Assembly (NCBI GenBank): GCA_913776245.1
Contig: CAJYLO010000010.1
Coordinates: 62,001-126,000 of the forward strand
DNA length: 64,000 bases
DNA from: an uncultured Chryseobacterium sp.
GTDB lineage: Bacteria; Bacteroidota; Bacteroidia; Flavobacteriales; Weeksellaceae
Direction of reading: 5' to 3'
The notes below the pieces were generated by a model. The model was not told the origin of the DNA and ran no database searches. It saw only the letters and a list, made by a program, of their open reading frames with translations. Of this stretch, positions 26,686-34,864 are shown in pieces (within the stretch, counting starts at the first letter, position 1; every line of letters begins with the position of its first letter). The translations under genes were made by a program, and so were the position numbers.

Positions 26686-27135
26686 TCAACGTTTTCTTTC
26701 CGCTGATTTTTTTTTCATATTTTCTTCTGCCCGGTCTATGGAATGTGAGGTATGGATATCATCATCATTTTCGCACTCTTCGGATATTTTTTCGTAAAAA
26801 GTATGAAGTGTATCAATTTCGGACTCATCCAGATCTTCTACATCCACCAGCCTGTTGCTGGCATCTTTGCTGGCTGCAATCAGTTCATTAAGCTTGAGCT
26901 GAATAGCTTTGGAATCCTTATTCTGCGATTTCTGAATCACGAAAACCATCAGAAAAGTAATAATGGTTGTGCTTGTGTTAATGACCAGCTGCCAAGTGTC
27001 TGAGTAATTAAATACAGGGCCGCAGATGAGCCAGATTATAATAATTCCGGCGGCAAATCCGAAAGCAAAAGAACTTCCGGCCCATTGTGTGATTTTATCC
27101 GCCAGTTTTTCGAAATTATTTTTCTTTTGTTCCAT
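26686..27135 (-). CDS. Low-affinity iron permease family membrane protein
   Basis: A 149-residue protein from the ATG at 27135; the longer frame to 27189 would overlap the catalase gene and adds no domain. Two membrane helices (SFAFGFAAGIIIIWLICGP and VINTSTTIITFLMVFVIQ) are separated by NYSDTWQLV, the family pattern of Fet4-like permeases. A charged C-terminal tail rich in Asp/Glu follows. The family's iron role is only annotated by weak homology in bacteria. Its position 13 bp after catalase suits an iron-linked stress role. Confidence 0.8.
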   Translation of the reverse strand: MEQKKNNFEKLADKITQWAGSSFAFGFAAGIIIIWLICGPVFNYSDTWQLVINTSTTIITFLMVFVIQKSQNKDSKAIQLKLNELIAASKDASNRLVDVEDLDESEIDTLHTFYEKISEECENDDDIHTSHSIDRAEENMKKKSAERKR

Positions 27136-27148
27136 CTCACAATTCCAA

Positions 27149-29287
27149 TTAGGCAGGATTATTTCTCTGCTGTTCAAATTCCCAGACACGGTGGTTGGCT
27201 ACAGCTTTTATAAACAAACTGTCACTGTTTTTCTCGGTTGCGTGGATAATTGCAGAATCTTCGTGCTGCTTCAGGCTGATATTACTTTCGATATAGATCT
27301 GATCCGTATCTGTCCCGAAATAAATTGCTTTGCAATGTTTGTAAGCCTCATTTACAAAAAGAAGTGTTCCTGCTTTATTTTCAGGATTGAGAAGGTTTTT
27401 GGCAGATTCTTTTCCGCTGCAGATGTATAATGCATCAAAACAGACACTGGAAGTACTTGTGAGTGAATGTTTAGGCTCAAAAACAGTTCCGTCGTCTGCT
27501 TTCACATGAGCAAGACTGCCGGAAATGATCTGTACCATTGCTCCTTCTTTCTCAAGTCTGGATCTAAGTGCAGACACTTCTTTTCCATTGATGCCATTCT
27601 CCATAATGAATCCAATGATCCGGCTCTTGATTGTATCTTTAACTGTATTCGCCATAGTCAGGGCTTCAGAGACTGTAACACTAGGTTCCCGCTCCTTGCT
27701 CTGTAAAGTTCCAGGATCTGCGTCTGCTGGAATACTGCCATTCGGCTGCTTCAGTTTAATAACATCAACACCAACTTTTTTAGCCACTTTTGAAGCCAAT
27801 TCTTTATCTATAAACACTAACTGACCCACTAATCTTTCCCTGATAGCAGGAATTGTCACTTTCGACAATTCAAAAATCAATGCGTTCTGCAGATGCAATT
27901 TTTCCGGCTCGGACTGGCTGTTGTAAAATAATTTGCCCTGAGAATAATGATCAACAAAACTCTGGCTTCTTGCGCGGATCTTATGACCTTCCACACGCTC
28001 AGCCTGAGAGGTAAAACCGCCTTCCTTCATCATAGCCTGAAACGGACAGCCTCCGCCAATGGAATTAGGTTCATAACTAACCTTTCCTTTCACAATCTGC
28101 TGGCGCATATGGCCATCACGCTGGTTGTTATGCACGGTATTGACAGATCTGTTGATTGGTATCTCATGGAAATTTGGCGAACCAAGTCTGGACAATTGTG
28201 TATCCGTATATGAAAATAATCTTCCCTGGAGCAAAGGATCATTACTGAAGTCTATTCCCGGCACCAAGTGTCCCGGATGGAAAGCCACCTGCTCTGTCTC
28301 AGCAAAAAAATTATCCGGGTTCCTGTTAAGTGTCAGTGTTCCGATAATCTCAACCGGAACAAGTTCTTCCGGAACAATCTTGGTAGGATCCAAAAGATCA
28401 AAATCAAAATCGTTTTCATTTTCTTCGGGAATCAGCTGCACGCCGAATTCCCATTCCGGGAAAGCGCCATTTTCTATAGCTTCCCAAAGATCACGGCGAT
28501 GAAAATCCGGATCCTTTCCGGAAATCTTGGTTGCTTCATCCCAGGCGACAGAATGGACACCGAGCTTTGGTTTGAAATGGAACTTAACAAAATGAACATC
28601 GCCTTCACTATTTATAAATTTGAACGAGTGGACGCCAAAACCTTCCATCATCCTGTAACTTCTCGGGATAGCACGGTCACTCATCAGCCACATAATCATA
28701 TGCATACTTTCCGGCATCAATGAAATAAAATCCCAGAATGTGTCGTGTGCAGAAGCAGCCTGTGGAATTTCATTGTCCGGCTCCGGCTTCACAGCGTGTA
28801 CCAGATCAGGAAATTTAATAGCATCCTGGATAAAAAATACAGGCATATTATTGGCTACCAGGTCATAATTCCCTTCTTCCGTGTAGAACTTAACCGCAAA
28901 TCCTCTTACATCTCTTGCAAGATCTGTACTGCCTCTGAAACCTGCTACTGTTGAAAACCTCACGAAAACAGGAGTTTCCTTTCCTACCTCGGTAAGAAAT
29001 TTTGCTTTTGTATATTTCTCAAGACTTTTATCCAGACGAAAGACGCCATGTGCACCTGAACCTCTTGCGTGTACAATTCTTTCCGGAATCCTTTCATGAT
29101 CAAAATGGGTGATCTTTTCCCTGAAAATGAAATCTTCCAGCAAGCTCGGGCCACGCTCACCTGCTGTAAGAGTGTCCTGATTATTGTTGATTTTAAGTCC
29201 CTGATTGGTAGATAACAGCTGACCATCATTATCGGTGGTGTGCTGCTCAAGCTGATCCAGCTTGGTATTTTTTTTATTATTTTTCAT
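27149..29287 (-). CDS. katE: Large-subunit clade 2 catalase (KatE/HPII type)
   Basis: This enzyme dismutates hydrogen peroxide with a haem. The 712-residue length and a C-terminal flavodoxin/amidotransferase-like domain (from about 570) define the large HPII type. The active-site His is in RIVHARGSGAHG (His73), the distal Asn in NNMPVFFIQDAIKFPD, and the haem-ligand Tyr in RLFSYTDTQLSRLG. All are intact. It overlaps the next upstream gene by about 11 bp and is followed by the iron permease-like gene, so it is part of a stress transcript. It may depend on the Crp/Fnr-type operators noted in the island, but none was found directly before it. Confidence 0.96.
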   Translation of the reverse strand: MKNNKKNTKLDQLEQHTTDNDGQLLSTNQGLKINNNQDTLTAGERGPSLLEDFIFREKITHFDHERIPERIVHARGSGAHGVFRLDKSLEKYTKAKFLTEVGKETPVFVRFSTVAGFRGSTDLARDVRGFAVKFYTEEGNYDLVANNMPVFFIQDAIKFPDLVHAVKPEPDNEIPQAASAHDTFWDFISLMPESMHMIMWLMSDRAIPRSYRMMEGFGVHSFKFINSEGDVHFVKFHFKPKLGVHSVAWDEATKISGKDPDFHRRDLWEAIENGAFPEWEFGVQLIPEENENDFDFDLLDPTKIVPEELVPVEIIGTLTLNRNPDNFFAETEQVAFHPGHLVPGIDFSNDPLLQGRLFSYTDTQLSRLGSPNFHEIPINRSVNTVHNNQRDGHMRQQIVKGKVSYEPNSIGGGCPFQAMMKEGGFTSQAERVEGHKIRARSQSFVDHYSQGKLFYNSQSEPEKLHLQNALIFELSKVTIPAIRERLVGQLVFIDKELASKVAKKVGVDVIKLKQPNGSIPADADPGTLQSKEREPSVTVSEALTMANTVKDTIKSRIIGFIMENGINGKEVSALRSRLEKEGAMVQIISGSLAHVKADDGTVFEPKHSLTSTSSVCFDALYICSGKESAKNLLNPENKAGTLLFVNEAYKHCKAIYFGTDTDQIYIESNISLKQHEDSAIIHATEKNSDSLFIKAVANHRVWEFEQQRNNPA

Positions 29288-29675
29288 TATTTTGATTTTT
29301 ATTTAGATTTCTGATTTCGAGAGGCTTTGCTAAGTGCCAGATCCAATAACTAAAAAATACTGTCTGCATTGCAGCATCAATCAGGTAGACCCATTTTAAT
29401 GTTCCGGTGAGATAGTAATAGACATCTATAAAAGCCAGACTAAAACAGCAGATTGCAAGAGAAAGCCCCACAACAGGCAGTCTTCTGAAATTTACTGCAT
29501 AGATGGCCATCAACCCGTAAGGAAAAAGAATCAGGCTCACTGTTTTAACAAGCCATACATCATGTTTGGATCCGGTGATGCGGAAAAAGCTTTCGATATG
29601 AACCAGCGGCCACAAAGAAGATATTATAAAATATATACCTTGGATAAGCGGCAAAATATTTCTTTTATTTACCAT
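29277..29675 (-). CDS. Four-helix membrane protein of unknown function
   Basis: From the ATG at 29675 the product is 132 residues with four hydrophobic segments (for example IQGIYFIISSLWPLVHI and YYYLTGTLKWVYLIDAAM), a short basic C-terminal tail and no catalytic motif. It overlaps the start of catalase by 11 bp, suggesting translational coupling. I do not recognise the family. Confidence 0.7.
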   Translation of the reverse strand: MVNKRNILPLIQGIYFIISSLWPLVHIESFFRITGSKHDVWLVKTVSLILFPYGLMAIYAVNFRRLPVVGLSLAICCFSLAFIDVYYYLTGTLKWVYLIDAAMQTVFFSYWIWHLAKPLEIRNLNKNQNNEK

Positions 29676-29692
29676 ACTCACAAGCCTTATGA

Positions 29693-29839
29693 TCATTCCG
29701 AAATAAGCCTGAAACGATTTGAGTTCTTGCGGATTTTCTGTTTTATTTCTTTTTCGGATTTTTGATGATCTCTGTTATCAGTATCGCACACGCAAGCCAT
29801 AAAAAAAAGACATGACAATAACATTACCAGTATTTTCAT
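29693..29839 (-). CDS. Small lipoprotein, 48 residues
   Basis: A short frame from ATG at 29839 to 29693 codes for a signal-like start (MKILVMLLSCLFFMAC) with an apparent lipobox at FMAC, then a Cys-Asp and Lys/Arg-rich tail. It lies 17 bp upstream of the membrane protein gene, in the same direction. It was not in any annotation available to me and is supported only by codon continuity and the signal. Confidence 0.55.
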   Translation of the reverse strand: MKILVMLLSCLFFMACVCDTDNRDHQKSEKEIKQKIRKNSNRFRLISE

Positions 29840-29931
29840 AATATCTGATTGAGTGAATGGATTAAATTAAATAGAAATAAAATAAGGACAGATCAGAACT
29901 TTAGAATCCATCCTTGTATCAAGATGCCGAC

Positions 29932-30171
29932 CTAACGTCTGTTAGGATTGGCCGTTGCAGAATCTCTTCGCATAGTTGCGGTATCACTTCCCGACATATT
30001 ACCGGAACCAGAAGTTACAGTGCTGTCCATACCGCTGCTCACCGGAGGCGTTGACTGCATTGTATCTGCCGAAGTGCTGTCTACAGACGTAGATTCTGTA
30101 TTTTCTGTTTTCGAATTGTTGTTACAACTGAATAATAATCCCATAGAAAGGATAAAAATTAACTTTTTCAT
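29932..30171 (-). CDS. Small Ser/Thr-rich lipoprotein
   Basis: A 79-residue lipoprotein with lipobox LLFSC and a low-complexity Ser/Thr/Asp/Met tail (SGSGNMSGSDTATMRRD). Proteins of this kind are common in Flavobacteriia and sometimes labelled cytochrome C551 without a haem motif; none is seen here. It is preceded at 30225-30240 by a 16-bp palindrome that may be a Crp/Fnr-type operator. Confidence 0.8.
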   Translation of the reverse strand: MKKLIFILSMGLLFSCNNNSKTENTESTSVDSTSADTMQSTPPVSSGMDSTVTSGSGNMSGSDTATMRRDSATANPNRR

Positions 30172-30224
30172 AATAATTTATTTTTTGGTGTAGTTCAAAG
30201 GTATCATTTAGTTTCCCGATGTTT

Positions 30225-30240
30225 TATGATCTGAGTCATA
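30225..30240. promoter_or_regulatory. 16-bp palindrome TATGATCTGAGTCATA, candidate Crp/Fnr-type operator
   Basis: The half-sites TATGA and TCATA frame a 6-bp centre, the TGA-N6-TCA layout of Crp/Fnr sites. It is centred about 62 bp before the lipoprotein ATG. Related sites are at 31459, 40322 and 41966. Confidence 0.55.
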
Positions 30241-30251
30241 TTACTATTGAT

Positions 30252-30782
30252 TTAGTTTCTAATCTTTCCGTTAACAGTAAATACAAGTTTACCCTTTACA
30301 GCGAACAAAGAATAATAGGCTTCATCACCTTTGTAAATTGCGCCATAACTTACGTTAGCCGGATCACTGGCAGCATCCAGATGTGAAATAAGCTCCGAAG
30401 GTGTGAGGAAATTCTGTTTTTTAGAATCATCCTGAAAAATTCCCCGCATATAAACCACAGACTCATCTGCATTCATTGCTTCGAAAATTTTCTTCCAGCG
30501 GGTTGCAGCACGGTTTTCATTATGCTCCGTCTGAAAAATATAGATCTCACCAATCCTGTCATTGCCAGAAGGATGCTCTTCTATACCGACATTGTAATCT
30601 TCAAACTCATAAACAATCTGCCGGAGACCATTGCTAGAATCTAAAGCTGCTGGTTTCACATTCATAAAAGTCATAAACTCATCAATATTCTTATTATAAA
30701 AACCTGAATAATACATCAGATCTTTATGTTCCTGCCCAAAACAAAGAGGGAATGCGAATAAGACTATATACTTCAGCATCAT
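30252..30782 (-). CDS. Secreted protein of unknown function
   Basis: The 176-residue protein has a signal peptide (cleavage near LCFGQ) and no membrane segment. The interior shows a Glu/Asn-rich mid-section (ERAATRWKKIF) and several beta-type stretches. No family recognised. Its start codon overlaps the stop of the upstream 30779-31399 gene by 4 bases (ATGA), so the two are coupled. The upstream gene's operator may control both. Confidence 0.75.
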   Translation of the reverse strand: MMLKYIVLFAFPLCFGQEHKDLMYYSGFYNKNIDEFMTFMNVKPAALDSSNGLRQIVYEFEDYNVGIEEHPSGNDRIGEIYIFQTEHNENRAATRWKKIFEAMNADESVVYMRGIFQDDSKKQNFLTPSELISHLDAASDPANVSYGAIYKGDEAYYSLFAVKGKLVFTVNGKIRN

Positions 30783-31399
30783 TTTATTTTAAAATCAAGT
30801 AATCCGTCTGCAAGACTTTTCCATTGTATTTTAGTAAGCTGAACAAAGCCGCCGAGTGAGACCAGAAAGTTCCTGATCCTGCCAAAAAACCCGGTCCTTG
30901 ATGTGTTAGGAACTTCGTTACGGCCATAGATTCCGGCCTTTATATAATCTTTCCCTCTGGAAATCAAAAATGAGGATGAAGATTCTGCTGAATAAAAATG
31001 AGCAATATGTTCTTTTTTGCTTTGCGGAACTGCTGACGGACGGCAGACCATGAGATATCTTTCCAGCTCATCACCATAACATCTGTCATCTATTTCCACC
31101 ACTTCTACCCAGTCATAGCCTTTAGCTTTGATATCCCCGGGACCCGGAATATCGATTCTCATATAATCACCTTTTCTGGGCATCCTGTCCATATAAGATC
31201 CATAGCAGTCAAATAGTCTGAAATCTGCGGATAAATCACCACAATATTCTTTCCAACGATTGACCGAAAAAAAACGGTCTTTCAGAATCTCAAAATTCTG
31301 AGCAGCAAGTTCTGCGGACTCAAAGCTTCTCTCACTTTCGGTATCATGATAAGCTCCTTTTTTCTGCTCAGGAACTCCCGGTATTTGCTTTGCTTCCAT
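30779..31399 (-). CDS. Cytoplasmic protein of unknown function
   Basis: From the ATG at 31399 (preferred over an upstream start at 31432, which adds only an AT-rich leader) the 206-residue product has no signal peptide or membrane segment. A central block RMPRKGDYMRIDIPGPGD and a basic C-terminal region are visible. I recognise no family. It lies about 67 bp after a 16-bp palindrome, and couples with the secreted-protein gene. Confidence 0.75.
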   Translation of the reverse strand: MEAKQIPGVPEQKKGAYHDTESERSFESAELAAQNFEILKDRFFSVNRWKEYCGDLSADFRLFDCYGSYMDRMPRKGDYMRIDIPGPGDIKAKGYDWVEVVEIDDRCYGDELERYLMVCRPSAVPQSKKEHIAHFYSAESSSSFLISRGKDYIKAGIYGRNEVPNTSRTGFFGRIRNFLVSLGGFVQLTKIQWKSLADGLLDFKIK

Positions 31400-31458
31400 T
31401 TTTATAATAATTTGATTTTCTGTCACTTTCAAATTTATAAAACTATATTTCGTTTTTT

Positions 31459-31474
31459 TATGATCTCAGTCATA
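31459..31474. promoter_or_regulatory. 16-bp palindrome TATGATCTCAGTCATA, candidate Crp/Fnr-type operator
   Basis: Differs from the 30225 site at one base (G to C) and lies at nearly the same distance (about 67 bp) before the next minus-strand start at 31399. This repetition of spacing argues for function. Confidence 0.55.
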
Positions 31475-31501
31475 GAAAAAAAGAGCAGCTAACTGCTCTT
31501 T
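31475..31501 (-). terminator. Terminator after the phage-type protein gene
   Basis: AAAGAGCAG (31480-31488) pairs exactly with CTGCTCTTT (31493-31501) across a CTAA loop, with a U-run on the minus strand from the preceding A-tract. The stop codon of the gene lies in the loop. Confidence 0.75.
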
Positions 31502-31884
31502 AATTTAAGTTCTTTCCCCGTTAGTACAAAATGTAAATTCTGAAGCTGATGCAAGTATCGGCATCTGATATAATTGCCAAAGTATAAGAAACCTTCCAGG
31601 ATTTTGTCATTAGAAAGATCCAGGTCATATTTTCCGAAATCCGGTTTGTCATACCGTATTCTGGAATCGGACCGGTAGCTTTCCTTAAAACCAAGCCTGG
31701 AAAGCCATTCGCTTGTCAGCTGAATCGGCTTTAACTGTTGTGAACGTATAGGAATTCTGGCATTACCCTGCTGGATATGCACTAAACTTATATCCTGGTC
31801 CTTATCAAGATCCAATCCCACTACGGGAACCACATCATTTTGATACTGAAGAAGATTATAAAGTCTGAGTTCTTGTACTTTCAT
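31489..31884 (-). CDS. Phage-associated type hypothetical protein
   Basis: The 131 residues end with a block RYLHQLQNLHFVLTGKEL, closely matching the YVHQLQNLYFALTGEEL ending of small hypothetical proteins common in Bacteroidota phages and prophages. A middle segment with PIQLTSEWLSRLGF matches the same family's PIPLTEEWL motif. Function is unknown. There are no neighbouring phage genes, so this looks like a domesticated copy within the stress island. Confidence 0.7.
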   Translation of the reverse strand: MKVQELRLYNLLQYQNDVVPVVGLDLDKDQDISLVHIQQGNARIPIRSQQLKPIQLTSEWLSRLGFKESYRSDSRIRYDKPDFGKYDLDLSNDKILEGFLYFGNYIRCRYLHQLQNLHFVLTGKELKLKSS

Positions 31885-31900
31885 AACTGATAAATTAAAC

Positions 31901-32485
31901 TTATTTTGCTTCTGCTGCTTTGGAATTTAGGTTGATATCCGCGAGTTGTGTAAGCAGCTCATCGCATTTTTTTTCCTCCTCCAATGTTTTTAAAAGAATC
32001 TTTAAAGCTTCGGATTCCTGGAGAATTTTTGCATAGGCAGCCAAAGTTCCGTAAGTGGCAATCTCATAATGTTCCACTTTTTGTGCAGCGGCAATTATGC
32101 CTGCATCTCTCACTGTTCCGGCTTCTGTTTCCTGAATAATGCTGTCACCTTCATCTAAAATTCCTTGCATTGCATCACATTTTTTAGCTTGTGCTTTTTT
32201 ACCGATCGCTTTGAAACAGTCTTCAAGACGGGTCACATGATTTTCTGTTTCGGAAAGATGCTTTTCAATGGCTGCTTTTAGCTTGTCATTGGTTGCATTT
32301 TTCATCATTTTAGGCAATGCCTTTACCAACGCTTTTTCTGCCCAGTAAATATCTTTCAGGCTGTCTTCGAAAAGGTCATCCAGATTTTTTGCAGCATCTT
32401 TCTTTGCAGGTGTTTTTTTAGTTGAAGCTGTACTTTTTGCAGCCGTTTTCGTTTTTGAGGCTGTTGCTGTTTTTGTAGTTGCCAT
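31901..32485 (-). CDS. YciF-like ferritin-fold protein (DUF892), paralogue 1
   Basis: The 194 residues have a Lys/Ala/Thr-rich N-terminal tail (1-35), resembling histone-like tails, followed by a DUF892 four-helix domain. Glu/His-rich helices such as HLSETENHVTRLEDCF and QKVEHYEIATYGTL would bind a di-iron centre. E. coli YciF is an RpoS-dependent stress protein with this fold. Paralogue 2 is at 38579. The basic tail may bind DNA or target the protein; this is inference. Confidence 0.88.
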   Translation of the reverse strand: MATTKTATASKTKTAAKSTASTKKTPAKKDAAKNLDDLFEDSLKDIYWAEKALVKALPKMMKNATNDKLKAAIEKHLSETENHVTRLEDCFKAIGKKAQAKKCDAMQGILDEGDSIIQETEAGTVRDAGIIAAAQKVEHYEIATYGTLAAYAKILQESEALKILLKTLEEEKKCDELLTQLADINLNSKAAEAK

Positions 32486-32673
32486 AAATTTTATTTTTAA
32501 TGATTAATTTTAATAATAAATCAACAAATTCAATTTATATGCCAAATAAAAACAAATATATTAATAAAAATAAATAAATTTAATAATTAAATTATTAAAA
32601 ATTCAGACACAGTTAGCCGAAGGCAATTTTCTTATAAAAAGCCTTGTTACAAAATCAATAAAGTAATCCCAGA

Positions 32674-33333
32674 CTAAGGCGTCTGATTATGCGGCATATC
32701 AACAGGTTTGGATTCCGGAGACCCTTTTTCCCTTAACAATATTGATAAAATAACAATGGATGCTACGGCCAGGAATTCGCTTTGCCAGTTCTGAAAAGAT
32801 TCGAACCAGAACCTGGATTCAAAAAAATAGTCTCCAGTAGTGAGCACGGGTTTATTTTTCATGATCTGCTCCGCATTATAATCCCTATAGCTGCCATAAA
32901 AATGAAGCGAAAAACTGACTAAAAATAAAATCCCGAATGCCAGTGAAAGCGAATGATTATAGATCTTTAGCCAGACTCCTCCTTTCCGGACAGGCCAGGG
33001 CGCGTCCCGGTGCGGAACAGGATCCCTATCTACATCTTCTTTTTCCTCCAAAGATTTTGATTCGCTGGATCCTTTTTGTCTTAGCGAAACCGTCAGCAAA
33101 ATATAAAGCATCATCTGCAAAAATTCACTTTCCCAATTCTCAAAAGTGGCCTGGATAAAATGACCGCTTCCAAGGTATTGGCAAAAACTCATCAGAGACT
33201 GCCCCTGCTCAGCAAGTTCTTTATTCTCCGTTTTCCAGCCTGTGAAAAACTGGCCGACCCAAAATATAAGCATCATCGTAATCAATACAATGCTAAGGCT
33301 GTTCCTGTAAAAGAAATTTTTCTGATGCATCAT
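32674..33333 (-). CDS. DUF6766 membrane protein with internal duplication
   Basis: The 219-residue protein has two similar halves, each with a membrane helix pair around ENWESEFLQMMLYILLTVSL and QNWQSEFLAVASIVILSIL, and a repeated RQKGSSESKS/REKGSPESKP segment. It is a DUF6766-type membrane protein of unknown function. A Lys/Asp-rich linker joins the halves. Its neighbours are stress genes; no signal peptide beyond the first membrane helix. The start could be at either of two adjacent ATG codons (33333 or 33330). Confidence 0.75.
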   Translation of the reverse strand: MMHQKNFFYRNSLSIVLITMMLIFWVGQFFTGWKTENKELAEQGQSLMSFCQYLGSGHFIQATFENWESEFLQMMLYILLTVSLRQKGSSESKSLEEKEDVDRDPVPHRDAPWPVRKGGVWLKIYNHSLSLAFGILFLVSFSLHFYGSYRDYNAEQIMKNKPVLTTGDYFFESRFWFESFQNWQSEFLAVASIVILSILLREKGSPESKPVDMPHNQTP

Positions 33334-33340
33334 AATTTAT

Positions 33341-34861
33341 TTATTCAATATCTTTTTCTCTGATTTTTATAAGATCAGTAACAGACGGAGTATTCAGCAC
33401 TTTCCCATTCACACTGAAACGCGAGCCGTGGCAAGGGCAATCCCAGGAAATTTCCGCACTGTTCCATCGGACTTCGCATTTTGCGTGCGGACAGGTACTT
33501 TTCAGCAAATGCAGCCTTCCGCCTTTTTCTTTATATATCGCATAAGAATCGCCTTCATACTTTACCACTTTGCCTTCGCCTTCTGCTATTTCCGTAAGAG
33601 ATGATATCTTTTCTATAAACAATTTATCTTTGATGAAATCTGTGGCAACCGCTATATTTTCCTTCACAAATTCTGTAAAACCCGCTATCGGCGTAATCCT
33701 GGACGGGCTAAAGAGTCGTGCATATTTACTGTTGCCGGTTAGTATCAATTCCGAAATAATTTTAGACGCCAATGTCCCGAATATCATTCCGTTCCCCCGG
33801 AAACCTGTTGCCGTAAAAACTGAAGAAGAACCGGACATTTTTCCTATATAAGGCAATCCGTCAGCCGGCTCATAGTATTGGCTGGACCAGCTGTATTTCA
33901 CCACATCGACATCAAAATACTGCCGGACATAATTTTCAAGATTGGTAAAGCATACTCCTGTATCATCGCTGTGACCGGTCTTATGATCTTCACCGCCCGC
34001 AATAAGCAATGTTTCACCGTTAACTTCCTGAACACGATAATAATGGTAAGGATCCATCAGGTCATAGCCTGGTTCCAGCGGATAATTGAGATCTTTTAAT
34101 GTAAAAGCAATAGCATAGCTTCTGTAAGGAGCATTGGTAAAGTGGAGCATGCTGATTCCCGGAGGAATATGCGTGGCATAGACCAGTTTTTTTGCACGGA
34201 TTATCCCTCTTGAAGTTGAAATAACGATCCATTCATTTTCTTCAGAATGGTTCTTACAAAAACAATTTTCCACAATTGTTCCGCCTGCGTTGAGAAAGCT
34301 CTGACATAATGCAGTAATATATTTAATGGGATGAAACTGTGCCTGACCGGGAATCTCTACCGCTTTTACAAATGGAAAAGGATACGAAATATCACTCGCA
34401 GGAAGCATTTTACATCCTACTTTTTCTGCTCCTTCCACCATATCATCCAATTGCTTGGCCTGCTGATTATCCAAAGCAAAAAGCTGACCTGTCTTTTTTT
34501 CATAATCACAGTCAATATGGTTATCACTGATATTTTTTTCAATGATTCCAATGGCTTCATTAGCCGACTGAAAAAGAAGTTTCGCATCTTCCAGTCCGTA
34601 TTTTTTAATCGCTTCAGAATAGGTAGTATCAAGGAAATTATTAATATGGGCAGTTGTGCCGCCAGTTGTTCCGAAACCTACATTAGAAGCTTCGATAACC
34701 ACACAATTCTTTCCGCGCTTCTGCAGCTCATAAGCTGTGGAAATCCCTGTGATTCCACCTCCAATTATTGCTACATCATATTCTGTTTCAAAATTGAAAG
34801 CCGGCGGAAAAGATTTAATTTCTTCCTGCCAGATACTTTTTCTAACGCCATCTCTGTTCAT
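33341..34861 (-). CDS. FAD-dependent oxidoreductase with C-terminal Rieske domain
   Basis: The 506-residue protein starts with an FAD-binding GGGITGISTAYELQKRGK domain of the DAO (D-amino-acid oxidase) superfamily, and ends with a Rieske [2Fe-2S] domain whose ligands are in CPHAKCEVRWN and WDCPCHGSRF. Such fusions occur in Bacteroidota and are usually called FAD-dependent oxidoreductases; the substrate is unknown. The Rieske part would shuttle electrons from the flavin. It overlaps none of its neighbours and is 3 bp from the amylase gene, so they are likely one transcript. Confidence 0.9.
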   Translation of the reverse strand: MNRDGVRKSIWQEEIKSFPPAFNFETEYDVAIIGGGITGISTAYELQKRGKNCVVIEASNVGFGTTGGTTAHINNFLDTTYSEAIKKYGLEDAKLLFQSANEAIGIIEKNISDNHIDCDYEKKTGQLFALDNQQAKQLDDMVEGAEKVGCKMLPASDISYPFPFVKAVEIPGQAQFHPIKYITALCQSFLNAGGTIVENCFCKNHSEENEWIVISTSRGIIRAKKLVYATHIPPGISMLHFTNAPYRSYAIAFTLKDLNYPLEPGYDLMDPYHYYRVQEVNGETLLIAGGEDHKTGHSDDTGVCFTNLENYVRQYFDVDVVKYSWSSQYYEPADGLPYIGKMSGSSSVFTATGFRGNGMIFGTLASKIISELILTGNSKYARLFSPSRITPIAGFTEFVKENIAVATDFIKDKLFIEKISSLTEIAEGEGKVVKYEGDSYAIYKEKGGRLHLLKSTCPHAKCEVRWNSAEISWDCPCHGSRFSVNGKVLNTPSVTDLIKIREKDIE

Positions 34862-34864
34862 AAT

